From the NCBI GenBank assembly GCA_024305745.1, contig JAHRBS010000004.1, forward strand, positions 4,402,001 to 4,466,000: a stretch of 64,000 bases of DNA, read 5' to 3'. The notes beneath the pieces were generated by a model. It was not told where the DNA came from, made no database searches, and was given only the letters and a program-made list of their open reading frames with translations. Source of the DNA: Polyporus tsugae. Taxonomy: Eukaryota > Basidiomycota > Agaricomycetes > Polyporales > Polyporaceae. Shown piece by piece: positions 10,720 through 20,459 of the stretch (positions within the stretch are counted from its first letter, which is position 1; each line of letters opens with the position of its first letter). The position numbers and the translations under genes were made by a program.

Positions 10720-13700
10720 ATGGCGGCGCCGCTCTTCTGTCGCCAGTTCAGTGCGCTGTTCATCAAGAATTGGATAGTGTTGGCCAAGCATCCACTCGTT
10801 CGTCGAAAGCTACAGTATCTCCTGAGAAAGAAAAGTCTTCTTACTGAGGCCGTTTTGACAGGTAAACTTGCTACGATGTTTGATCATGCCGATCGCCGTC
10901 GCGATCTTTCTGGCCTACGCTCAAGTATTCCTGTCCAAGCCGAACAACGCACGTCTCTTTTCTATGCGATTGTTATTCGAATCACTGACACATTCCCTCC
11001 GTTTCCAGAATGGGCTGGGAACCTTTGTTCCGATCGTTCCCTTGGCGGACGTATACGACCCCGCATTGACATTCGTTTGGTCCGACAACACAAACGGCAC
11101 AACGAACCCGTCTCCTAAGGACATCATGGCACGGGTCCTTAACGGCTTTTCTGGGAAGCAGCTCGGATCCGTCAGACAGGTCGGGGTAGACGAGCTTGGT
11201 TCGGTCTGCTTAGAAAACTTCCTGGGCACGTCGACGTGTTTTGCGGCCGTGTCTTTCGATGGCATCCCCGCGGCGGGGGTTAACCAGACGCTCAACTACA
11301 CAATTCGTGCCGACAGCAATCTGGGATATGTCGATGTCAAGAACCACGAGAGCGATTTCGAGCGGCGAATTTTGCCTCTACAGTGGGCAATCGATAGCGT
11401 AAGTGGGCCTAGGGGCACGCATACAATCAGTCTGAAACTGAATGTTCATCTGCAGAGCATCATCGAACTTGAGACCGGCGTTACTCCAGCTACGCCTCTT
11501 GAATGGCCGTTTACCCTAAGCACCAACGACGAGGAGTCTGATACTATTAGGCTTGGTATATATGGCCACTCTCATGTATTGGACGTGGTCTGACCAACGC
11601 TGTTCCCAGTATATGTCAGTTTCGTCGGAAGTCTCCTCGTCCTTCCCTTGTAAGTCCATTTGGCAGTATTCTTTGAAACACCGTGTCTCAGATCACACAG
11701 CTTCATTTGCTACGTCGGCATTTCCTACCAACTCCCGGGTGCGGCCACCACCGAGCGAGCGCTCGGACTTACAAGCCACATGAAGGCAATGGGTCTGTTC
11801 GACTCAGCCAGAGTCCTGTACGTGCACACCACTTAACCATTTTGATCGTAACCTAACATCGGCAGGACAGTTCGTGGCACCTCAGCCTGTCGCTCGCCTA
11901 CCTCCCCGCATGGATCATCATCGCCGTTATCTGGCAGGCCCAAGTCTTCAGCGGGACGGGCGTCGGGCTCATGGTCGCCATCCACCTGCTCACCGGCCTC
12001 TCGCTCGCGAGCTGGGCCATGTTCGTCATGGCGCCGTTCGGCAAAAGCCCAACGCTCGCCGCCATCGTCTCCACTGTGCTTACGCTGGTGCTGGTCGTGA
12101 TCGCGATGGTGTACACGACCGTGCCGACATTCACCGCGTCCATCATCACGTTGTTATTCCCGCCCTTCTTCTACCCCGTCGCAATCCGGTGCGTCTCCGG
12201 GTTCGAGGTCAACCTCGTCCCCACGTCTGCTACCTTGGCAGATCCGGAGTATGGCTTGACCCTGTGGCCGCTTTTGCTCGCGACCTTGGTGAGCGCTCAA
12301 ACGCCCTCATGCCTCTCGAATGCTGATGTCTAGAGGTTCTAGATTGGCATCTTCCTGTGGCCAATGGTCGGCGCCCTCTGGGAGCGCATGGTGTTCAACG
12401 CCCGGAACCCACGTACCAGGGGGTACTGCGGCCGGCGGGGCAAGCATTCCAAGCCCGCTGCCCCTCCGCTAGGAACAGCGATCTCCATCCGCAACCTCGG
12501 CAAGGACTTCCGCACGTCGTTCTTCAAGGGCAAGAAGGGTACCGTGACGGCCATCTCGGACCTCTCCCTCGACATCCCAAAGCATGGGATCTTCGTCCTC
12601 CTCGGGCCAAACGGGCACGTCGCGTTTCGCCCCCTTTCCGACCGACCGCATTGCATTATCTAGCTGACATTCACCTCGTGATTCCATAACAGCGCCGGAA
12701 AATCGACCGCGATGTCGATCCTGGGCGGCCTGACGGGGCGCACGCGCGGCACCGTTGTGTTCGAGGACGGGGTAGAGCAGCCGCCGCGCGGGAGCATTGG
12801 GCTCGTGCCGCAGAAGAACGTGCTGTTCCCCGAGCTGACGTGCTACCAGACGCTGCGGCTGTGGAAGGCGATCAAACCGCGTTTCGACGACTCTGGATCG
12901 GCGGACGGGGAGGACATCGTGCAGCTCCTGCACGGCTGTGATTTGGCGAAGAAGGTGCACTATGAGGCTGGTGCACTGAGCGGCGGTCAGAAGCGCAAGC
13001 TGCAGCTGGCGATTGGGCTGGTGGGAGGGTCGAAGAGTGCGTGGCGAGCCTGTTCTGTTCAACGTTCCTGGTTCGTGATGATAACATCTGATCCTCGGTT
13101 TGCTGTCCAGTCGTTCTGGTCGACGAGTGCACGTCTGGAGTCGACCCCTTGTCGCGGAGGGCGATCTGGAAGACGCTGAGCTCCGTTAGAGAGGAGCGCA
13201 CCGTTGTCTTCACGACGCATGTATGTATGCTTCCCTCTTGCTGCGCCGTGCCTCGTATTCTCACCCCTGGGGTCTAGTTCCTCGACGAGGCCGATTTGTT
13301 GGCGGACGAGATCGCCATACTAGCGGCCCCGGGAAGACTCGTCGCACATGGGAGTCCCGTGAAGCTGAAGTCTACCTTGGGCGAGGGCTACACTATGAAG
13401 GTCACCTACCTGTCGGAAATATCCCTGGCGTCCAACTCTGCCCTGTTCAAAGCCATCCACAGCATCGCTCCTGAGGCATACACATCTGTCGCAGGCCCAG
13501 CTGAGCTCGCTTACCACCTAAAAACCACTGATCCAGGAATCGTTCGGCAGGTCCTGGAGCTGGTCGAGCAGGAGAAAGTGAAATACCAGATCGCCTCCTA
13601 CGCAGTGTCTGCGACTTCCATCGAGGACATCTTCCTAGAGCTCATGCAAGCGGCTGAGGCGCAGAATGCCGACGCCCACAAAGACCCTGAAGAGATTCCC

Positions 13701-16536
13701 ACCATCCCCGAGCTTCCAAGTCGCAAACTGGAGCTCACGACCGGCTCCCAGCGCTCCATCCTCGGTCAGGCCCTGACGATCTTCCACAAGCGCATCCTGG
13801 TCGCGCGCCGGAGCTGGCTGTCGCTCCTCCTCGCGCTTGCCGTCGCGCTCATCGCCCCAACCGTGACGCTCAAGTATCTTCCCAGCGAGCAGGCCGCGTG
13901 CGCGGTCCGGACGACCGACGAGCCCCCATCCCCCCTCTTCCTCCCCTCCTCCTCGCTCCGCTCTATCCACCCCCTCACGGCCCCTCCCGGGGTGCTCGGC
14001 GCGCTCGGGACCGCGGCGAGCGCGGTGCGCGCGCGGCCCATCGCGGACAACGCGAGCTTCGTCGCCGAGGTCAAGCACCACTTCCGCTGGGACACCCTCG
14101 GGTACGGCGGACTCTCGGTCGACCTGCAGTCTGGGGCGTCGCTGTTTGCGTGGGACGCGGAGCTCGGCACGACGGGCCCGGTGTTCCTCAACGCGGTGTC
14201 GAACTTGCTGTACAACAAGGCGCTGAACGACACGGGAACGGGAACGGGCACCCCGAGGCTCATCACGCCGGGCTATGGGTACTTTTCGACGATCAGCGCG
14301 GGCAGCTTGACCCCTCTCAAGTGGGGTGCGTTCTTCGGTGCTGCGATGGTACGTGATATTATGCTTCTTGCTCGAATGCCGAGGTAGACTGAGGGGGTTG
14401 ACAGGCGGTCTTCCCTGCTTTCTTCACGCTGTACGTCGCACAGGAGCGGCGGTCGTCGGTCCAAGCGATGCAGTTCTCAAACGGCCTATCGAACCCCGCT
14501 GGTCTCTGGCTGGGCCACCTGATGTTCGACTCTATCTTCTCGGTTGTCGCTGCGACGATCCTCGTGATTGTGTTCGCTGCTAAGTCGACGCTCTTCACTG
14601 GGATAGGGTATTTCGTGCGTCGCCTTCTGTTACGTGATTCAATGGTCGAAGCTGACTTTGCGCGATGACAGTGGTTCGTGATGGTGCTGTACGGCATCAC
14701 TGGGACGCTCTTCGCCTACTGCGTCTCCTTGGTCCTCACAAATTCGTTGGCTGCATTCGCGGTGCTGGCTGCCTACCAAGTTGTCATCTTCGGTGTATGT
14801 TCGACGTCTTCAGGCTCGTTGACAGTAGCATCTTACTTCAATCTGCAGCTCTACCTGGCGGCGTATCTCTTGGTGCTGACCTATGCAAAATCCACCGAGA
14901 CAACGAGGGACATGAACATCATTCGTACGTACTTCATTATGCAACACTGCCCGCGCTAAGTTTTTGGTTTGGCGCAGATTTTACGATGTCCCTGATATCA
15001 CCTGTCCCGAATGTGGTGCGTATGCATCTACGCAATCCACTATTAACAGAGACTAATCACCTCCAAACTAGCTCCGCGCGGCTCTCGTCTCAATCAACAT
15101 GTTTAACCTCCTTTGCAAGGGCGAATCGCACGTCACCGCCTCGTCCCTAGGCAGCATCAGGCGCTACGGCGGCCCTATTCTTTACCTTATCCTCTACAGC
15201 ATTCTCCTATTTAGCATCCTCGTCTACGTCGACTCCGGCACCCTCTGGAAGCAGAAGCGCCTATCCCGTACCCGACCACCCAACAAACCCACCACCGCCA
15301 CCCCAGGAATCGCGCTGGTCTCCCCCAAGGCCGACGTCCTTGCCGAAGCCACCGCCGTCCGCTCCCTCCACTCGACAGACGCGCTGCGCGTGCTCGACGT
15401 CTCCAAGTCCTTCAACGGGCGCGGCGGCGGCGCCCGCGTCGTCGATGGCGTCTCGTTCGGCGTCGCGCACGACACAGTCTTCGCGCTCCTCGGGCCGAAC
15501 GGCGCGGGTAAGACGACGACGCTCAACATCGTCCGCGGCGACCTCGCGCCCAACGCGGGCGATGTCCGCGTCAACGGCCACTCCGTCGTTCGGAGCACGC
15601 GCGCGGCGCGCCACGCGATTGGCGTGTGCCCGCAGTTCACGGCGATCGACGCGCAGCTCACCGTGCGCGAGCACTTGGATGTGTATGCGAGGCTGAAGGG
15701 CTTGGGGAGGGGCGAGGAGACGAGGCGGAACGTGGACGCGATCATGGTTGCGGGCGGGCTGTATCAGTATGCGGACAGGCTGGCGAGCAAGCTTTCTGGG
15801 GGGAACCAGAGGAAGCTCGCGCTGGCCATTGCGCTCATCGGTGGGTGATACCCGGCATCGCGTTCGTTTGACGGAGGCGCTCATTACAACGGTGGCTGAT
15901 AACCAGGAAACCCGTCTGTCATTCTCATCGACGAGTTCTCGACTGGGGTGGACGCGAAGATGAAGCGCGACATGTGGGGCACGCTCAAGAACATCGCGGT
16001 TGGGAAAGCGATCGTGATCACGACCCGTAAGTAGATTTGCTGCTCTTAAACCGCCAAGCACGCGCGCTCAGCCCAGCCAGACTCGATGGAGGAAGCCTCG
16101 GCGCTCGCGAGCAAGGTCGGCATTATCGCGAAGCGTATGCTCGGTACGTCGTGCAAAGCCCTTTCCCGCATATACCCCACTCAAATGGGGCGCCATAGCT
16201 GTTGGAACGACTGACGAGCTGGTAGAGCGCTATGCGCGCTATCTGGTGCACTTCCCCTGTCGAACGCGCGAGGACCTCGTCCGCGCACAGACGCTTATGT
16301 CGTGCATCCCTGGCGCGCGTATGGCTGACGACGTCGCAACGCGCTTTGAGGTGCCGATTGGGAACGAGATGTCTCTCGCACAGCTGTTTGGCATCCTCGC
16401 GGACGGTGGTGCGGGCGAGTACGCAGTGGAAAAGGCGAGTCTGGAAAGTGTGTTTATGAAGGTGATCAGGGAGAATGAGGTCGAGGAGGGGGATGGTGAG
16501 GCCATTGTGCGGAGGCGGGCGTGGTGGAGGATTTAA
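10720..16536 (+). CDS. ABC transporter, ABC-A (ABCA1-like) subfamily, full length
   Basis: Nineteen exons join in frame to 1587 residues, normal for a fungal ABC-A full transporter (TMD-NBD-TMD-NBD). The N-terminus (MAAPLFCRQFSALFIKNWIVL) matches the family start. NBD1 has Walker A at about residues 496-505 (LLGPNGAGKST), the signature ALSGGQKRKLQLA near 595, and Walker B VVLVDE near 618. NBD2 has LLGPNGAGKTTT near 1298, signature LSGGNQRKLALA near 1399, and VILIDE near 1420; in both sites the residues that bind and hydrolyse ATP are intact. A large luminal loop follows the first helix of each TMD. By family knowledge it exports lipids or amphipathic compounds; the substrate is unknown. Introns 10949-11008 and 12615-12692 start with GCACGT, so they are GC-AG introns, the second inside Walker A. 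It ends tail to tail, 223 bases from the next gene. Confidence 0.93.
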
Positions 16537-16759
16537 TTATTAGATGGAATGGACTTTATGGTTTCGACTATAGACTTGGTTCATTCATTTGCGTACTATA
16601 CCAATTGGACCTGGACTTTCGTTACCCCAGCATACTATCCTCCAAAACAACTTCCTTGGAGATGTTACAGTGTTGTATATGATACATGCTAACGGCTTCT
16701 AGGATATGAGCCTCCCACACAGGTCCGAATCATCCGCGACGATAGGTAGGATGGGGCAC

Positions 16760-17514
16760 TCATGGGACGACCTGATACTCAATCCACTTCCCTCCATCCC
16801 TTGTGAAGCGGACCCTCTTCAACGGGTAATTATCCAACGAGACCCAGTCAATCTGAACAGGCTCGAACAGCATCAACGCGAAGTTGCTCGACGCGACCTC
16901 GATGTTCTTCCTCTCCTGGTCCGTCTTTGCGTCCTGCTCGAGTGGAACTTCGCTCGGCCACGCCTTCTGCTCGTCGTAGCTGGAGATGATGGTGCCAGGC
17001 GGGTATGGGGTGCACCAGCTCGCGCGCATGGTCGAGCTCATCTTATCGAACGTCTCCTTCCTCTTAGCCTCGAAGTCGAAGCCGGACTTCTCCAGGAGCG
17101 TCAGCGCGGCTGCCTCGGCAGGGATGGGCGTCGGGCGGCCCTGCGCGGGGGACGGGAAGACATACGCGAAGCCGGAGATGCGGAACTGGTCCTGGGAGCC
17201 CTCCATCCACCAAGCGAGCTCGACGCGCTGGTTCGAGTGCGCCTGGTTGACTTTCGGCGCGCGGGCGTCGGTGGAGGTTACGAAGATGGGAAGTTCTGGG
17301 TGCCCGTCGGGTTCCATGAATCCGCGGTGTACTTGTGAGCGGACTCGGGGGTGGCCATGGGCCTCGACGGTCGCGACCTGGTATACTACATACAACCCAA
17401 CTCAGCGAGAACGACTGGCAGTCGCGACTGTTTCTACTCACTTATCTTGCCCTTGTTCTTGGGGTGGTTGAGTGCGCTGTTTATTGCTTCAAGCCAACGC
17501 GGTGTAGATGTCAT
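16760..17514 (-). CDS. PNPOx-like FMN-binding flavoprotein (Alr4036 type)
   Basis: Two exons, 17514-17442 and 17385-16760, give 232 residues. The start ATG at 17514 opens MTSTPRWLEAINSALNHP, a typical beginning for fungal members, and the GTGAGT donor joins in phase 1 to IYQVATVEAHGHPRVR. The middle has the conserved RGF and the ELAWWMEGSQDQFRISG-type segment that forms the split-barrel FMN-binding fold (Pyridox_oxase_2 family). Homologues are small flavoproteins related to pyridoxamine 5'-phosphate oxidase, but most do not have proven PNPOx activity, so vitamin B6 oxidation should not be assumed. The C-terminus RFTRDGGKWIEYQVVP is also family-like. It is head to head with the RCC1-like gene and tail to tail with the ABC transporter. 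Likely cytosolic: no targeting signal is visible. Confidence 0.85.
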
Positions 17515-17831
17515 TATCAGGTTTGGCACAAGACGAGTGGGAAGGTGACTGTATCGGATTGACCACGAACGTTCCGACCGACGAGCGACTCGGAGTACCA
17601 CTGGCAACAATTACGTCATGGTAAGATTGGGCGCTTCAATTGCCTAAACTGGATCGACACGATGGGCAAATGATTCCTCTCCGAGTCCAACTCATCTCCT
17701 CCCTCTCAACATATCTCGACAATACCCACTGCTGCGTCTACTCTGGATCCTCGACGCGCTCAAATAGATAGCAAGACTCGTATATGCCCCCTGAAAGCAC
17801 ATTGTAGCCCGACTTCTAGCCCAAGATATCT
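17515..17831. promoter_or_regulatory. Divergent promoter of the FMN-protein and RCC1-like genes
   Basis: The 317 bases between two head-to-head start codons must hold both promoters. The plus-strand half is CT-rich toward the RCC1-like ATG. No specific operator was recognised. Confidence 0.45.
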
Positions 17832-19214
17832 ATGCGTCCTCTTTCCCTTTTCTCCGCCGGCTCAAACGCTCGTGGCCAGCTTGCTACCGGAAACTTTGAC
17901 GATGCTCACCGGCTTGAGCCTTGCCATTTCGGCGGTCTTAGCCCGGGATCACTACCAGAACATATTGTCGCCGTCAAACAAATCGCCTGCGGGGCGAACC
18001 ACACCCTCGCACTCCTACGTGACGATGCTGGACGGACGGGGCTCTGGGGATGCGGCGATGGAAGAAGAGGTCAGCTTGGACCAAGCTGGGCAGAGGAGAC
18101 CGAGGTGAACGCCGCAGTGTTCCGTCCTCTCGATCTACGCTTAGGAGAGAACGGTATCATACCCTCACCACTCGGCGACTACACCATGGGCCTCATCGCG
18201 GCGGGCTGGGAAACATCGTACGTCGTCGTTTCGTGTCCAGACTGCAGCGACGTCCTCCTCTCCTTCGGCGCGGACGACTTCGGCAACCTCGGCATCGGAT
18301 CCACGAGCTCTGCCACCAAGCTTAACTCAACGACGAAACACCGTGTCCACGTCGTAGATCTCCGCCGCGCGCTGGATGCCTCAGCTCCGACGAGCATCAC
18401 CACAGTCCTCTCGCTCTCCACCGGCCCACACCACGTCCTCGCCCAAATCCGCCTGCGCGAACCCGACGGGTCCTCCCTCACCTACCTCACCGGCTGGGGC
18501 GCGTCGCGGCACGGCCAGCTCGGCCCCATCCTCGACTCCTCCGGGCGCCCGCTCCCCACGTGCCCATCCCCCGTCCTGATTCCTTGCGCGGCCCCGTCCG
18601 ACTGCAGCGCCGCGCCCGCGCTCGGCACGCAGCACACCGTGTACATGCGGGCATCTAGCGTGCTGGTCGGGCTCGGCTCGAACCGCAAGCGGCAGCTCGA
18701 GGGGCTTACCGCGCTCGCGGACGTCGCGCAGGTCGCGTGCACGTGGAACGGGACGTACGCGCTCCTTCGGGACGGGTGTGTCGTCGCGACGGGGAGCAAC
18801 ACGCACGCACAGCTTGGGCGTGGCCCCACCACGAGCGCCGCGGGGTGGGGCGGCGGTGGCTTGGAGCCGGTCGCGTTCCCGTTCAGCGCGAAGACGCATA
18901 GGGTCGCGAACCTTGTCTGCGGGAGCGAGCATGTCTTGTGCTTGGCAGATGTCTCTGTCTCGAGTCGGGAGGGCGAGGAGAGGAAGGAGAGGGAGGTGTG
19001 GGGTTGGGGGTGGAACGAGCACGGGAACCTTGGGATTGGGGGGACGGCGGACTCGAACGTTCCGGTCAGGATTTGGCCCCCACTCACCGCTCGCGCGCAT
19101 CCAGACGGAAACGACATGGCCCATTCTCTGGAAGGCGGAGGCACTGGAAGCTATGGCGACGTCCTGGATACTTGGGCAGGGTGCGGTACGAGCTGGATTC
19201 TGATCCAGAAATGA
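17832..19214 (+). CDS. RCC1-like beta-propeller protein (ATS1-type)
   Basis: A single uninterrupted frame of 460 residues, unusual in this intron-dense window. RCC1-type repeats are visible throughout: FSAGSNARGQLATGN at the start, IACGANHTLAL, WGCGDGRRGQLG, SFGADDFGNLGIG, GWGASRHGQLG, LGSNRKRQLEG, ATGSNTHAQLGRG, and WGWGWNEHGNLGIG near the end. About seven blades can be counted, as in RCC1 folds. Related fungal proteins (Ats1 group) are linked to microtubule function or tRNA wobble-uridine modification with Kti11; others act as exchange factors. The sequence alone does not decide which, and no other domain is attached. It shares a short divergent promoter with the FMN-protein gene. Codon use is strongly G/C-ended, and the reverse strand is open by chance over much of it. 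Confidence 0.85.
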   Translation: MRPLSLFSAGSNARGQLATGNFDDAHRLEPCHFGGLSPGSLPEHIVAVKQIACGANHTLALLRDDAGRTGLWGCGDGRRGQLGPSWAEETEVNAAVFRPLDLRLGENGIIPSPLGDYTMGLIAAGWETSYVVVSCPDCSDVLLSFGADDFGNLGIGSTSSATKLNSTTKHRVHVVDLRRALDASAPTSITTVLSLSTGPHHVLAQIRLREPDGSSLTYLTGWGASRHGQLGPILDSSGRPLPTCPSPVLIPCAAPSDCSAAPALGTQHTVYMRASSVLVGLGSNRKRQLEGLTALADVAQVACTWNGTYALLRDGCVVATGSNTHAQLGRGPTTSAAGWGGGGLEPVAFPFSAKTHRVANLVCGSEHVLCLADVSVSSREGEERKEREVWGWGWNEHGNLGIGGTADSNVPVRIWPPLTARAHPDGNDMAHSLEGGGTGSYGDVLDTWAGCGTSWILIQK

Positions 19215-19309
19215 CGCCTCCGAGCAGCCACTCCCTGTTTGCGGACGCGCGAAACGACGAGCTAGTCCTGGCGAGTGAGTCCCTCCCGCAACGTCTCCTT
19301 GCCGCACTA

Positions 19310-19640
19310 CAAGCATGAGTGCCGGATGGGGATACATCTGGGTAAGCCCAAGTATTCACCTCGATCGTGCCCAGGCTCCTCCTCGTAAGTAAATGCGATG
19401 GCTTTCCAGCGGCCTTCCACGACGCAGCCACCACGTCGCCCATGGTCTGACGGACGATCGGTGACACAGCAACGCAGAGAGGCGGATATGCACCCTCGAT
19501 CATGCGTCGATCATGCGTCGTGCCTGAAGCTGGATAATTGAAGCCAGAAACATCTTCCCGCCGGTTAATCCCAGTCTCGCAATAGTCTCGCCCGCTCAAA
19601 TCGGACTATCGGAGGGCACATCCGTTTTCTGTACTGTAAC
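19310..19640 (-). pseudogene. Degenerate copy of an unidentified sequence also present near 58.5-58.8 kb
   Basis: Read on the minus strand, this segment aligns with 58800-58500. Shared blocks include GGAAGATGTTTCT (here GGGAAGATGTTTCT), a CATATCCGCCTCT block, and blocks around a conserved VNTWA peptide. Both copies carry stops or frame breaks when read as protein and neither gives a full gene. The ancestral product is not recognised. A local 11-base duplication (CGATCATGCGT twice, about 19497-19518) has further damaged this copy. Confidence 0.5.
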
Positions 19641-20290
19641 TTACACTCGCTAGGGCAGCGGGAGCCGCCATGGCGTTACTACAGTACGCGTTGTCCATTA
19701 CTTACTTCGACAGTCTTGATGGGAGGATTTGTAGCATGGGCAATAGTTCATAATACCGGTACCCTGTACTGGGGATGCATTCTGATCTCGACTCGAGCCG
19801 GACCTCCCTGGCGCAACATAGCAAGTATATTTGAAACAATGACATAATGCACGAACTCTGAGGGGCAGGCGAACTAAGTAAGTATACGTAGCTGTCTCGA
19901 GGGAGAGAGGCATCGGCATCACAGTACAGCAATCGTACATATCTGTCGTACATACATACACCTGGGGGACACAAACAACAAAACCAAATCATCGCCTTCC
20001 AACCAAACACAAACATTACCATTACACAGTTACACGGCGACACTACAGTGGCAGACGATGCGGGGCCGGAACGAGAACACCGAGCGGGGGCGAGGCAGAG
20101 CCTGGGGTGCCGACAGAGGTACAGTAACTTCGTACTCGGATGGCGGCCCACCGAGCTGGGGCGCCCTTCGGACGGGAGGACGGGTAGGATGTGAGCAGTG
20201 AGCACAGCCAGCTGACGACCCTGGGTAATATGTGAAGCAGGACGGGGCGGCACGTCGTGCTCCGAGAGCCCGTAGTAAGGGCGAGAGGTG

Positions 20291-20319
20291 GTGGGGGGTG
20301 GGGTGGGGTGGGGGATGGG
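20291..20319 (+). repeat. G-run tract (possible G-quadruplex) downstream of the DUF6534 gene
   Basis: Successive runs of four or more G separated by single T or A bases lie on the plus strand, the template strand of the DUF6534 gene, about 140 bases past its stop. The mRNA would be C-rich here. A role in transcription end is speculation. Confidence 0.4.
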
Positions 20320-20459
20320 TATCATGGGTTGGACCTGGGGAGCCGTCAAGCGCGATTGATTGTTGACGAGCGTGGCAAGCGAGACGGAAGGCGCGAGGGG
20401 GGATGTGGCTGACGGGAGACGAGCGAGACAAGCGAGTTCGGGCGAGCGGGCGGGCGGGA

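Larger units (their letters stand above)
19215..20459. other. Intergenic region with a degenerate repeat and G-rich tract
   Basis: This stretch contains a minus-strand relic (about 19310-19640), described separately, and a G-rich tract at 20291-20319. 19640-20030 is otherwise featureless, with short CATA repeats. 20100-20459 is probably the 3' UTR and terminator region of the DUF6534 gene. Confidence 0.5.

Noticed and set aside
15261..16061. Minus-strand open frame (266 codons) opposite the second ABC domain
   Set aside because: It lies antisense to Walker A and signature motifs and has no recognisable features.
18381..19337. Long minus-strand open frame (318 codons) opposite the RCC1-like gene
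   Set aside because: It is antisense to clear RCC1 repeats; GC-rich codon use on the plus strand removes stops from the opposite frame. Its own protein is low-complexity Arg/Ala/Pro without motifs.
19497..19518. Short direct repeats that might suggest a CRISPR or satellite array
   Set aside because: Only two copies without spacers; CRISPR is not expected in a eukaryote and the repeat is a local duplication.
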